A DNA stretch of 64,000 nt from Nostoc sp. CHAB 5844 (GTDB lineage Bacteria > Cyanobacteriota > Cyanobacteriia > Cyanobacteriales > Nostocaceae), in the NCBI RefSeq assembly GCF_020829595.1, contig NZ_JAIVFW010000027.1, positions 28,729 through 92,728 on the forward strand, read 5' to 3'. Shown here in pieces: positions 33,655 through 42,995 of this stretch (its first letter is position 1; every line of letters starts with the position of its first letter). The translations under genes were made by a program, and so were the position numbers. The notes beneath the pieces are model-generated. The model was not told the origin of the DNA. It saw only the letters and a program-made list of their open reading frames with translations, and did not search any database.

Positions 33655-36312
33655 CTACAACCAATTTCCAATTAAAATAAACGCTGACCAATAGTAAGGA
33701 TGATCATATCTATCATCAATTTCTGGTGTTTGCTTGGCGTTAATTAATGCTACCTGCGCTGCTTGTAATGCTTGTGCTTTACTCATTCCAGAATTACGCA
33801 ATTTATCATAAAATTCAGCAATTAAGTAAGCTGTAGATTCATCATCTACAGGCCATAATGAAGCTAAAGCACTTTTTGTACCTGCTTGCAATGCGACACC
33901 TGCTAAACCTAATGTCGCACGATCGTTACCTGTAGCAGTTTCACAAGCTGTTAAGGTTAATAATTCTACAGAGTTAGAAACATTACCAGATTGACGAAGG
34001 ATCATTTCTAGTTGATTAATCGTTAGTTTTTGATTATTACCTGCAACTAAAAATGTATCTTCCGGGATAATACCAAACTGTGCATGAGTCAAGATATGAA
34101 TAATTGGATAAGCTTTATTTTGAATTTCTTTTTGAAAGTTTTCTGGTAAAAACTGTTCGTTCTCTAATTTTTTACTTTTGGGAAATGTTTTATTAATTGC
34201 TTCTAGTTCTAAAGATAAATACTCTAGTTTGTTAAAATTTACCTCGTCAATTTGACTGTCTTGAGTTAAAGCTAAAACTAAAGCGCGATCGCCTAAACTA
34301 TTACCTTTTTTTAAATCAGTTAACTGTAAACTAGAAGTCGTAGAAACAGCATATTTTTGAATTAAATATTTACTATCTTTTTTATCATAAAGAGTTGCCA
34401 TTGGAATATCACGCAAAAATCCATCTTGGACAAACACCAAAGTTTTAACTTTTTGGGTTTCTAAATATTTTTCAAGCGGACGAATAATTAAATTATAGAG
34501 CTTTTCGGCATCAGATGTATTATAATTTATAGCCTGTTGTTCCAATAATCCATCGCGGAATCCAGCAATTTTATCTTGAAAAGTTTCTCGACTTTCTTCT
34601 ATCCAATGTAGATGTTCTTCTTGATTAGGTAAACTGAGTAAAATTCCTGTTTTATCTTGAAGAATAATTGAACTAATTACAGCAGTCTCTTTTTCTAATG
34701 CTTGATTTGCAGTGTTATTGTTAAAAGCTTGTAAAATACAATCGTTACCAAAGTAATTTTGAATTTCTGCTAAACGTAGAGAGTTGATAGTAACTAACGC
34801 ACTACTTAATTGCTGGTTACGACTTTTATTATTTTTTGTGTTAGATACAGCTAAATCTAATTGAATCTGTGCTAACTCACGATAAACAGGTTCAACAATA
34901 TCACGGAAATCAAATTGAAAGTCGCGGTTAGTAAGTAAAATATTGTTGCGTAATTCTTCTAGAGTATTGTATGCTCTTTGATAAGAAATTAATGCCTCAT
35001 TAACTTTGCCCTGTTTGCTAAAAATTCTACCTGCTTGCCATTCCCATAAATACAAACTGTCTTTTGCTTGCAAATTTTGATCAGCTAACCAAATCGCTTG
35101 ATTAGTTAATTCTAAAGCTAATGGATAATCTTTTTGACTTTGGCACTCATAAAAATGTCCAAACATACCCAAAGCATAGGATTCAGCACGAAAATTTTGC
35201 AAAGTTTTGGCAACTTTTATAGCTTGGTAGAATAGTTGCTTTACTTCTATTTCTGGTAGTCTGCGAGTTTTGAAACACTGCGTGAAAGGTGAAGTTAATT
35301 CAACATCAATAGCAGGTAAATTAGCTAAATCAATTGTTGCGTATACTTTATCTACAGAATCTGGTAATTTCTTCAGAAGTTCTCCAGCTTGCTGGATGTT
35401 TACTTTTACTTGATTGGGATTAAATAAATTTGTATCTATAGTGCGGTAAGCAAGCTGAATTAAATTTAAATGACTCCGCAATTCACCGAGTTGATGATTT
35501 TGCTTGTTGGCGATTTCGATACTAGATAGAAAATATTTTCTCGCAGCTTGATAATCATTTACTGCTTGTTTTTGAAACACGTCAGCTTTAAAAAATCTTT
35601 GTTTCGCGGCTGATTTTGCTTGTAGATTGCGAAGTTGGGCGCGACTTGCCTGAGCATTTCCTAAACTATTGAAAATTGCAAAATTATATGTTTGATTTTG
35701 ATGATTTTTAGCTGTTTCTAAATATTTAATTGCTACATCATAATTACCTTGGAGACGATAAGCTTCCCCTAAACTTCCTAAAGCTGCAAGTTCACCTGAA
35801 TTATCTTTTTGTGCTAAAGCAATTTGTAACGCGCTCCCAGATTGACAACTTAACTTTTCAGGAACTTTTGCATAAACTACCCCACATAAAAGATTAACAG
35901 CTTTCTTTGTTTGTCCCGCATGACTGTAAACTTGCGCTGTTTCTGTTAACATTCGCCCAACTTTTTGCCATTTATTTTGAGAGCGATAATATGCTGTTAC
36001 CTTTTCCCAATAATTCAGAGTTAACGTCGTATCACCTAAATTTTGATATGTTCTAGCTAAATTTTCATTGACGATCGCCACATTCCGCAAGTCATTATTT
36101 TTTTGATACAATTCAACAGCAACCTGCCAAGGTTTAATCGCAGCTTGAAAATTTCCTTTTTGATAACTTGCAATACCTTGATTAACAAGTTGAGCAGCAT
36201 CAAGAGTTTGAGCATTGACCAGACTACCCAAACATAGACAAAGTATGAAACTAGTTAGAAATAAAACTGTTAGCCCATAAGTAGTTATTGATTTCAAAAA
36301 ATTATTGACCAT
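33655..36312 (-). CDS. TPR repeat and CHAT domain protein (caspase-like peptidase), secreted
   Basis: 885 residues. A signal peptide (about 1-35, ending SLVNAQT) is followed by TPR units through about residue 480 (QGIASYQKGNFQAAIKPW, NLARTYQNLGDTTLTLNYW, LGEAYRLQGNYDVAIKYL). The C-terminal CHAT domain at about 590-885 has the catalytic dyad intact: His in IHILTHAQFG and Cys in LLTLTACETATG. It ends with the usual YWSAFILIGNW. CHAT is a caspase-family peptidase fold; secreted TPR-CHAT proteins are frequent in filamentous cyanobacteria but their substrates are unknown. It faces the kinase-DUF928 operon and precedes the secretion-gene remnants. It is the intact counterpart of the CHAT relic at 767-1343. 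Confidence 0.93.
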   Translation of the reverse strand: MVNNFLKSITTYGLTVLFLTSFILCLCLGSLVNAQTLDAAQLVNQGIASYQKGNFQAAIKPWQVAVELYQKNNDLRNVAIVNENLARTYQNLGDTTLTLNYWEKVTAYYRSQNKWQKVGRMLTETAQVYSHAGQTKKAVNLLCGVVYAKVPEKLSCQSGSALQIALAQKDNSGELAALGSLGEAYRLQGNYDVAIKYLETAKNHQNQTYNFAIFNSLGNAQASRAQLRNLQAKSAAKQRFFKADVFQKQAVNDYQAARKYFLSSIEIANKQNHQLGELRSHLNLIQLAYRTIDTNLFNPNQVKVNIQQAGELLKKLPDSVDKVYATIDLANLPAIDVELTSPFTQCFKTRRLPEIEVKQLFYQAIKVAKTLQNFRAESYALGMFGHFYECQSQKDYPLALELTNQAIWLADQNLQAKDSLYLWEWQAGRIFSKQGKVNEALISYQRAYNTLEELRNNILLTNRDFQFDFRDIVEPVYRELAQIQLDLAVSNTKNNKSRNQQLSSALVTINSLRLAEIQNYFGNDCILQAFNNNTANQALEKETAVISSIILQDKTGILLSLPNQEEHLHWIEESRETFQDKIAGFRDGLLEQQAINYNTSDAEKLYNLIIRPLEKYLETQKVKTLVFVQDGFLRDIPMATLYDKKDSKYLIQKYAVSTTSSLQLTDLKKGNSLGDRALVLALTQDSQIDEVNFNKLEYLSLELEAINKTFPKSKKLENEQFLPENFQKEIQNKAYPIIHILTHAQFGIIPEDTFLVAGNNQKLTINQLEMILRQSGNVSNSVELLTLTACETATGNDRATLGLAGVALQAGTKSALASLWPVDDESTAYLIAEFYDKLRNSGMSKAQALQAAQVALINAKQTPEIDDRYDHPYYWSAFILIGNWL

Positions 36313-36399
36313 AATTATTTTATGTAATCATTGATAAAATTGTAGAGTAAGTATCTCGCTTACTCTACAAAAATAGTGGTTGATTACTGAAAAATCTCT

Positions 36400-37584
36400 C
36401 TATGCAGTCACCAAAATATCTGCATTAGTTAACGCCAGTCCAGTACTGAGCGTAGCAAATTGCACTCTAGCACTCACACCTGTACCATCTGCATCGAAGA
36501 ACAACCCACCTGTTGTATTGTTATAGATGAATCGCTGACTACTTGTAGTCGCTGCTGTACCGATGATAAATTGACTAGCCGCGATCGCCGCACCAGCAAC
36601 TAACCCGCCACCAAAACCAGCCCTCGACACAGCAATAGTATCACTAACTACACTAAAATCAGTGATTCTATCAATCCCTTCAGTCCGAGAAGTGAAAGTA
36701 AAGCGATCGCTTCCCGTACCGCCTGTGAGTGTATCCTTGCCAGCGCCACCAATCAGAGTATCATTGCCAGTGCCACCAATCAGAGTATCGTTGCCTGCAC
36801 CACCATTTAGCGCGTCATTGCCAGTACCACCATTGAGGTTATTGTTAGCACTGTTACCTGCGATCAAGTTATTGAGAGTGTTACCAGTCCCGTTAATTGC
36901 AGCTTTACCTGTCAAAGTCAGGTTTTCTAAGTTGGCTCCTAAAGTGTAAGTGATAGAAGACTGAACCGTGTCTGTACCTTGATTCAAGTTTTCTGTAATC
37001 ACATCTCCAGTGCTATCAACAACATAAGTATCATTACCAGCACCACCGCGCATTGTATCGTTACCTTTACCACCGTTAAGAGTATCATTGCTCACTGATG
37101 ATGTAGCAGGAAAGCTCAAGTTCAGCGACCAGTTATTGAGTGTCCCTACACCTCCAACATATTTATCAGTAACTTCTAGTCTCCATGTACCATTAGGATT
37201 TTGATTATCAAAAGCTGATAGTAATCCCTGTGGTTTAAAAGTGCCAGTAAACGGAGCATTACCAAAAGTAATTGATGTTGTGGCTTCATCATCTAATACT
37301 GTGGAGGTGAAATTACTGAAAATACTCCCCACACCTGTGAATAATGTCACACGAGTTCCTGTAGGACTAATCAGGAAAACATCGAGGTGAGAACTATATG
37401 TGTAGGTAATATTTAAGGTGACATTGACATCAGCGATCGCACCACTTAAACCACTGACTGTGAGATTATAATTAATGGTAGATTCGTTAGGGATATTGAG
37501 AGCAGATGTGTTACTAAACGTATAAGTTTGGTAGGTGAGCGGTATATCACCAATCAAAATATCATTGCCCCTACCACCAGACAA
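36400..37584 (-). pseudogene. P-domain and RTX calcium-binding protein, 5'-truncated at a deletion junction
   Basis: The frame encodes a proprotein convertase P-domain (about residues 12-155: [38 protein letters not shown]). A gap with [20 protein letters not shown], then many GGxGNDxLxG RTX repeats (about 245-290) and a C-terminal [13 protein letters not shown]/Asn-Asp-rich domain follow. Such proteins are exported by type I systems and bind Ca2+. No proper start exists. The frame is open up to 37653 ([17 protein letters not shown] precedes the nominal start), where it runs into the two-partner transporter remnant in a different frame. It is therefore the C-terminal part of a longer RTX protein. 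The TTG at 37584 is only the first available start. Confidence 0.8.
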
Positions 37585-38213
37585 AACATTAGCAGCACTG
37601 TTACCAGTAATTGTGTCATTACCACTGATCTTAATCTCCTCAAGCCAGTAATTTCAATTTTTTCTAATTCTCCTTCTACCACCTGAATTTTTACCACACC
37701 ATCAGTCAGCCGTTGATTGTTGGGCAAAAATGCACCACTAGTAATGTAGCCATTGCTAATATAAAGCTCAGTAATATCCGAACGTAGTTTTAGCAAATCT
37801 GCAAAAGTAACTTGACGATTCTGCAATGGCTGAATTAACTTAGCGATTTCATTTTTTAAAACTGTAGCTCCTAAAACATCAATTTTCTTGACTAAAAAAC
37901 TTTCATTATTAGGAAAAGTTGTATCTGATGGCGTTGGTATAGCAGGAGATGGAAGAATAGGCGCAGTAGGATTAGTAGGAGTAGATGGAGTAGATGAAGG
38001 TGACGGTTTAGGAATCGTTTGGTCGAGTATTTCTGGTAAAGTTGGGGGAATGTTAACTCCTGCTGGTGGAATGGATTGAGCAGACGTAAATTTTGGGAAG
38101 ATAATTAAGCTTAAAAGTAAAAATATGCTGTAGTACTTAAATCGAAATTGTTTTTGTGCATTATTTAAAGTTAATGCAACATTTTCCACAATGGTGGAGT
38201 TCAAAATTAACAA
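37554..38213 (-). pseudogene. TpsB/ShlB-type outer-membrane transporter, truncated after the POTRA domain
   Basis: A signal-like segment (FKYYSIFLLLSLIIFPKFTSAQ) is followed by a Pro/Thr/Ser-rich stretch (about 50-90). A POTRA_2 domain comes next ([52 protein letters not shown]). Two-partner secretion transporters continue with a second POTRA and a 16-strand beta barrel, about 550 residues in all. Here the sequence breaks at about 37630-37640 and the frame then reads through RTX-coding DNA out of frame ([16 protein letters not shown]) to a stop. The barrel and any adhesin partner (TpsA) are missing. The start is uncertain (GTG at 38189 or TTG at 38213). Confidence 0.83.
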
Positions 38214-38323
38214 TTAAAATATTTTTACTTATATATGTCTAAATTATCACGGTAGATACTCGCTTGCAAGCAATTAAGTAAAAAACCTTAGCCAAACTTC
38301 TTTTTAGCCAAATATCTCAAGAA

Positions 38324-38463
38324 TATAGCAGTTCTCGTTTGCATGAAATAGATTTTTTCACCTCACCCCCAACCCCTCTCCTTACCAAGGAGAGGGGAGT
38401 ATTTGCGTTAGTAAATACGGGGTGAGGTGACGATTGTATTGCATTAAAGTGAGAACCGCTATA
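38324..38463. mobile_element. MITE-like element, family B copy 1 (140 bp)
   Basis: The ends TATAGCAGTTCTCGTTT and the inverse of TATAGCGGTTCTCACTT form terminal inverted repeats of about 16 bases with two or three mismatches. The interior contains the nested hairpin CCCCTCTCCTTACCAAGGAG and the inverted pair TTCACCTCACCCC / GGGGTGAGGTGA. A second copy, also 140 bp and about 95% identical by eye, is at 54480-54619. It occupies about half of the 296-base gap between the TpsB relic and the glycosyltransferase gene. No coding capacity. Confidence 0.82.
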
Positions 38464-38509
38464 ATTAACCGCAGATGAATGCAGATGAAATCTTGTTCTC
38501 TGTGGTTTG

Positions 38510-39682
38510 TTAGTGAGTGAGAATTTGCTGATAAGCTTGAATCATTTGGCGAGCGATCGCATCCCAACTAAAATGCTCTAAGGCATATTTTTGAGCATTT
38601 AGTCCCCGACGTTGGCGTTCTTGGGGATTTTGCAAAGCTTGTTGTAGTAACTCAAACAACGCTGAAACATCTGTTGAACCCACCCATCCCGACTCACTAT
38701 TGCTTACTTGCGGACATATATGCACTTGGTCAGAGATAACTACAGGTATCCCTGCTACCATTGCCTCAGCCACCGCGATACCAAAGTTTTCGTAATAAGA
38801 AGGCAAAACAAACAAATCAGCAGCTTGCAGTAAATCGGCTTTTAACTCACCACTAACAAAACCTGTAATGGTAGTATGCGATCGCAATAGTGAATTTTCG
38901 ATTTGAGTTTGAATTTTTTGTTCATAATCTGGGTCTTGAGGATTTGTCCCAGCTAAAACAAAATGAAACTTGTACCCATTATCCAACATTTTTTCTAAAG
39001 CAGGAATCAACAAATTCAACCCTTTTTTGGGGTCAATACGCGACATAAACAGTATTAAAGGTATATCCTCCGCTATTCCTAGCTGACGGCGGATGACACT
39101 TTGATAATTTTTCTGAATAGGTTTCACCCCCAAAGGTATCACCAAATCTTGTGTATTTACGCCAAATCTTGCTGATATTTTTGCTTCTTGGTCGCTAGTA
39201 AAATGAATAGCTGCTGCACCTGCTAAATTGTGACGTTCAACAAGTTCTACATACAGCTTTTTTAATTGTTTTTTCTTTTGTAAATCAGCCGGATCAAGAG
39301 TACCTAAAGGACGCAAAATATAAGGTAACTTTTGCTGACGACAAACTATTGCTGCCGCACTACTAATAGGAGAAAATAAAGCATGAATATGTGCTAAATC
39401 AAATTCGCCAGCGTGATTTTTTAACCATTTGAGTAAATCTAGCGAAAATTTATAGCGACGAAATGGCGCACAGCGGAAGTAAATTATTTCATAACCATCT
39501 TGTTTCATTGGGCGATTTAAAGGTACATCCAAAGGTTTTTGACCAGTATCGCCATTACTATCAGTTGTGAGAATAGTAACTTCTACACCTTCTTTAGCCA
39601 AAGCTGGCGCTAAACCTAATACCATTTGACTAGGGCCACCATAAATCAAAGAAATAGACGGAACGATTTGGAGGATTCGCAT
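38510..39682 (-). CDS. Glycosyltransferase family 4 (GT-B), exopolysaccharide type
   Basis: 390-residue retaining GT-B sugar transferase. The N-terminal Rossmann domain starts MRILQIVPSISLIYGGPSQM and has HIHALFSPISS. The C-terminal nucleotide-sugar domain has FMSRIDPKKGLNLLIPAL, LPSYYENFGIAVAEAMVAG (the E-x7-E motif of family 4) and PVVISD. It transfers a sugar from an activated donor to a growing lipid-linked or polysaccharide chain at the cytoplasmic membrane face. It is codirectional with a GT2 gene and a polymerase-like membrane protein, together resembling the hormogonium polysaccharide (hps) gene sets of Nostoc. A MITE-bearing 350-base gap separates it from the GT2 gene. Confidence 0.92.
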   Translation of the reverse strand: MRILQIVPSISLIYGGPSQMVLGLAPALAKEGVEVTILTTDSNGDTGQKPLDVPLNRPMKQDGYEIIYFRCAPFRRYKFSLDLLKWLKNHAGEFDLAHIHALFSPISSAAAIVCRQQKLPYILRPLGTLDPADLQKKKQLKKLYVELVERHNLAGAAAIHFTSDQEAKISARFGVNTQDLVIPLGVKPIQKNYQSVIRRQLGIAEDIPLILFMSRIDPKKGLNLLIPALEKMLDNGYKFHFVLAGTNPQDPDYEQKIQTQIENSLLRSHTTITGFVSGELKADLLQAADLFVLPSYYENFGIAVAEAMVAGIPVVISDQVHICPQVSNSESGWVGSTDVSALFELLQQALQNPQERQRRGLNAQKYALEHFSWDAIARQMIQAYQQILTH

Positions 39683-39771
39683 TTTAATTTAATATTTTAG
39701 ATTAATTTCTTACTGCTATAGGACTCATATTTAATTTTTGAAATACACATAGTCCAGTAGTCCACTAGGTT

Positions 39772-39875
39772 ATACCATTTCACTTTAAAATTGATACATT
39801 TAGGCAGGCAGAGGAGCAGGGGAGCAGAGGGGCAGAGGAGAAATTATTTGTATCATTTATTTGGTGAAATGGTAT
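39772..39875. mobile_element. MITE-like element, family C (104 bp)
   Basis: Perfect 12-bp ends ATACCATTTCAC (39772-39783) and GTGAAATGGTAT (39864-39875) continue as imperfect inverted repeats to about 27 bases (TTGATACA inside the left end, TGTATCAT inside the right). The interior is purine-rich (GGCAGAGGAGCAGGGGAGCA). It lies in the gap between the GT4 and GT2 genes, next to the common dispersed motif CTCTGTGCCTCTGTGGTTCG at 39930-39950. Only one copy was found in this window. Confidence 0.65.
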
Positions 39876-39989
39876 TAATTAAGAGTTGGATTGAGAATGC
39901 TCACCCTACGTCTCTAAATCTCTGCGCTCTCTGTGCCTCTGTGGTTCGTTAAAAAAATTTAGGTTTGTCATAAAAATCCCATTTAATAT

Positions 39990-40014
39990 AAAAGCCTGTT
40001 TTCACAGGCTTTTT
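39990..40014. terminator. Terminator after the GT2 gene, bidirectional shape
   Basis: AAAAGCCTGT and ACAGGCTTTT form a 10-bp stem with a 4-base loop (TTTC). It lies 19 bases past the stop of the minus-strand GT2 gene. Read on the minus strand the stem is followed by TATATT after four T, which makes it a reasonable factor-independent terminator. Confidence 0.75.
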
Positions 40015-40032
40015 GACTATGTAACCATATTT

Positions 40033-41055
40033 CTAATTTGAAGTTAGCGAAGGACATTTACTACTAACTAAAACATCAGATTGTTTATCGAGTCTACTAT
40101 AAACTTGCCCATCGTTCCAGATTGATTGAATCAGAGTAGACAAGGCATTCATAAAGCCTAAGAAGTAGAACATAGCACGAGACAGAACCACGATAAAAGA
40201 ACCACTTTTATTACAAGGTGGATGTCCCAAAACTTGACAGTCAAATAAACGAGCGTATAAGCGTAAAGCTTCGTTAGGGGTCAGATTTTTCAAACTCATT
40301 AAGAAATGGTTGTGATAGAAAGTGAGTTGATATTTGAGCGATCGCGTACTAATATCATGACAACCACCCGTTTCTTCACCTAAATGCACTAAATGCGCTT
40401 CCGGGTCATACCAGATCTTATATCCTGTCTGCCGGATTCTCAAACAAAAATCAGATTCTTCCCGCACTGCACTACCACGAAATCTCTCATCAAATCTCAG
40501 TCCATACTTACTAAAAACCTCGCGGCGAAAGGACATATTGCAACCCCTTGCTGTTAGCACTTGTTGAGGTTTTATTGTATGTACTAAATCAATATAATAC
40601 CAAGCAATACCTGGATTCATAGCTTGGGGAGGTAGATATTCAATCTGTAATTGTCCACCAGATTCGCCTAATTTCATTCTGTCAAATACTCGTCCAGCAA
40701 CAGCCCCTATCTCTGGATTTTGTAAATAATTTTTAGCATGAGCCATTAAAAACCCAGGCGTTAACTTTACATCATCATCAATAAATAAAATTATTTCACC
40801 AGATGACCGACGCACACCATAATTACGCGCCCCAGGTAAACTCGCCCAGTCTAAACGAAACCATTGAATTTTACCGAGTGTAGCGACTTCTTCTAAATAA
40901 GCTTGAACTTCTGGTTGGTGTTTTGGAGATTGATCTACTACTAAAACTTCAAAATTGGGATAGTTTTGATTGAGAACATCCACAATGCTATCGCGTAGTG
41001 CTTCTTCCCGTCCGTAGGTAGGTATAATTACGGAAATCAAAGGCAAATCATTCAT
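40033..41055 (-). CDS. Glycosyltransferase family 2, exopolysaccharide type
   Basis: 340-residue GT-A transferase. It starts PLISVIIPTYGREEALRDSI, has the nucleotide-sugar DxD-like motif ILFIDDDVKL (about 92-101) and the acceptor-side RESDFCLRIRQTG typical of family 2. A C-terminal hydrophobic patch (FIVVLSRAMFYFLGFM) may associate with the membrane. It sits 86 bases downstream of the polymerase-like gene and reads the same way, so they may be cotranscribed. The combination with GT4 and the HpsL-like protein matches Nostoc hormogonium polysaccharide genes (HpsN-like is a possibility), but the sugar specificity is unknown. Confidence 0.92.
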   Translation of the reverse strand: MNDLPLISVIIPTYGREEALRDSIVDVLNQNYPNFEVLVVDQSPKHQPEVQAYLEEVATLGKIQWFRLDWASLPGARNYGVRRSSGEIILFIDDDVKLTPGFLMAHAKNYLQNPEIGAVAGRVFDRMKLGESGGQLQIEYLPPQAMNPGIAWYYIDLVHTIKPQQVLTARGCNMSFRREVFSKYGLRFDERFRGSAVREESDFCLRIRQTGYKIWYDPEAHLVHLGEETGGCHDISTRSLKYQLTFYHNHFLMSLKNLTPNEALRLYARLFDCQVLGHPPCNKSGSFIVVLSRAMFYFLGFMNALSTLIQSIWNDGQVYSRLDKQSDVLVSSKCPSLTSN

Positions 41056-41141
41056 ATGCTTTAATTCTCAAATAAATTGGTAGTTTTGATAGTAGAATTA
41101 CCTGCTGTGATATTTATCACTTTAAATAGGAATGTACTCAA

Positions 41142-42800
41142 TTAAAACTTGATTTGTAGACGCTTTTTCTTGTTTGCTTGCTCAGGAGCGGCATCTTCCT
41201 TTTCTTGTTTATCCAATGCTGGTAATTTGAATAGTATTCCTGCAAAAAACCAGTAATAAACAGCCACCGGATCAACATCTAAAGGATAGTAGTAAGTGTT
41301 ATAACTAATAAACAATATAAACACCCACATAGATGCTCCGTAACTGCGGAAATTACGGTTTTTTACCGAGCGATAAGTCTTGAATGCCGTAAATGTCAGG
41401 ACATTAACTAAAGCGAAAAAACCTAACACGCCAAAAATCCCCCCCTCATATAAGACTTTTGGATAGTATGTTTCCACTAACTTGGTCTCACCCAATGCAC
41501 GAGCGGAGTTAGTTGCTCGACCTAAACCGCTTCCTATCGGGGTATCTACGTTTTTCCAGTTTTCCTCAAATTGCTGGATGATAAAATCTTGCGGTGGTGA
41601 AGCATTCCAGCGAACCAAAAAGCTATCCAGTCGCTCTTGCACAACTACAGGGTTAGTCACAACTGCAATTCCTAGAATCATCACCAGCCCCACGCCTATG
41701 GGGAGAAATCGTTTTAGGTTAGCAATTTGACCAGTTAACAATAGTAGCATCACAAAGCAAGTTGGTACTAAAGCTAAGGCAATTCTTTGTCCTGAAACTA
41801 CCGCATTCACAAAGATTAAAGCTAAAGAACCTAAACTTGTTAACCGCCAAAAAACCGATGGATCTGAAAAGCCTGTAGCGAAGGCAAAAAAAGTGCTAGA
41901 AATTAAAAACCATGCCCATTGCCAAGGCGCAACAAATGTTCCTGGTAGGCGAATAATTCCTTGACTGGGACTGTAAACTAAAGCCCCACCAAAATAACAT
42001 CGGGCTTCAAGTGTGGCTTTAAATAAAGCAGCACCTTCTAAATTTCTTGTACCTTCACAAATCCCAACTACTAATAGCAGGTATTGGAGAACTCCCAGTC
42101 CACAGCAAATTAGAATTAAGACAATTTGTAAGCGTGTTATCCAAAGAAAATCTTTCTTATTGCGAATTAGATAGTAAGCACAAGTAATTAAAGGGACATA
42201 ACCTAAAAATACTTTTAACCCTAGAATTCCTAAGCCTATAGGTATTTCTTTAACTGGTGTTTCTAGTAGTCCAACAGGAGGTGGGTTAAGTTGTTGTCCA
42301 CCATTGATAAATACCAGCGTTAATATACTTGAACCCAATACAAAAAGCAAAGGAATTTTAATCGCTTGGGGGATAATGAAGGGTAGTGACTGTTTGCGGC
42401 AAATCTGCCAAAGTGCGATCGCAGCTGGAACGTAAAATGAATCTTTAGCTAATTGCAGAACCGGACTGTTGCCAATGTAATAAGTAATTGTTCCCCCAAA
42501 GGGGACATAAATCAAAAAGCCAATTAAAGCCTGGCGTGGGTATTTATAAGAAAAAGACATCACAATAACACCCAAGACAGCAGGTAATGCTGCCTTAATT
42601 CCAGCGGCTAAAAACAACAAAAAGCCTAAAAATAAACCGCCAGAAAGGGATTTAGTCAATAAATCCATGAATTCTTTGCGGGCTTTGGTTGCTTGACGCT
42701 TTTGGGTTAACCTTTCTTGAAGGCTGAGAGTAGGTGCTTCCTTTGCAGGCTGCTTTTTTGAGTTTTTTGATTTCGGAAATTTTGACTTTAATTTTGCCAT
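41142..42800 (-). CDS. hpsL: O-antigen polymerase/ligase-like membrane protein, probably HpsL
   Basis: 552-residue integral membrane protein with a basic N-terminus (KLKSKFPKSKNSKKQ), roughly 11-12 hydrophobic segments and a basic tail (QANKKKRLQIKF). A periplasmic loop near residue 400 (NASPPQDFIIQQFEENWKN, then GSGLGRATNSARALGE) is characteristic of Wzy/WaaL-type polymerases and ligases. The context of two glycosyltransferases downstream, in a Nostocales genome, points to HpsL of the hormogonium polysaccharide system. That name is from recollection of the family and should be treated as probable. It would act in polymerising or exporting an extracellular polysaccharide. Confidence 0.75.
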   Translation of the reverse strand: MAKLKSKFPKSKNSKKQPAKEAPTLSLQERLTQKRQATKARKEFMDLLTKSLSGGLFLGFLLFLAAGIKAALPAVLGVIVMSFSYKYPRQALIGFLIYVPFGGTITYYIGNSPVLQLAKDSFYVPAAIALWQICRKQSLPFIIPQAIKIPLLFVLGSSILTLVFINGGQQLNPPPVGLLETPVKEIPIGLGILGLKVFLGYVPLITCAYYLIRNKKDFLWITRLQIVLILICCGLGVLQYLLLVVGICEGTRNLEGAALFKATLEARCYFGGALVYSPSQGIIRLPGTFVAPWQWAWFLISSTFFAFATGFSDPSVFWRLTSLGSLALIFVNAVVSGQRIALALVPTCFVMLLLLTGQIANLKRFLPIGVGLVMILGIAVVTNPVVVQERLDSFLVRWNASPPQDFIIQQFEENWKNVDTPIGSGLGRATNSARALGETKLVETYYPKVLYEGGIFGVLGFFALVNVLTFTAFKTYRSVKNRNFRSYGASMWVFILFISYNTYYYPLDVDPVAVYYWFFAGILFKLPALDKQEKEDAAPEQANKKKRLQIKF

Positions 42801-42995
42801 AGCAGCGCTTTAGCCTATTAGCCTCTGTATAAAAAGTGCCGATTGCTGAGTTAGAAATACTAGTTTCTTGCCTCTAGTTTCCCAGCGCTTTTTCTTGGTT
42901 CATAATGGCTATTTACTTCATCTCGAAAGCTAAAACCTGATAATAACATACATAAAGCTGGTGTCTAATGAGACTCAAAAACTTGCTCAAGCTCA

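Noticed and set aside
36662..36949. Plus-strand frame with Val-Ser-Leu-Pro repeats
   Set aside because: It is antisense to RTX repeats of the minus-strand gene and only mirrors their periodicity.
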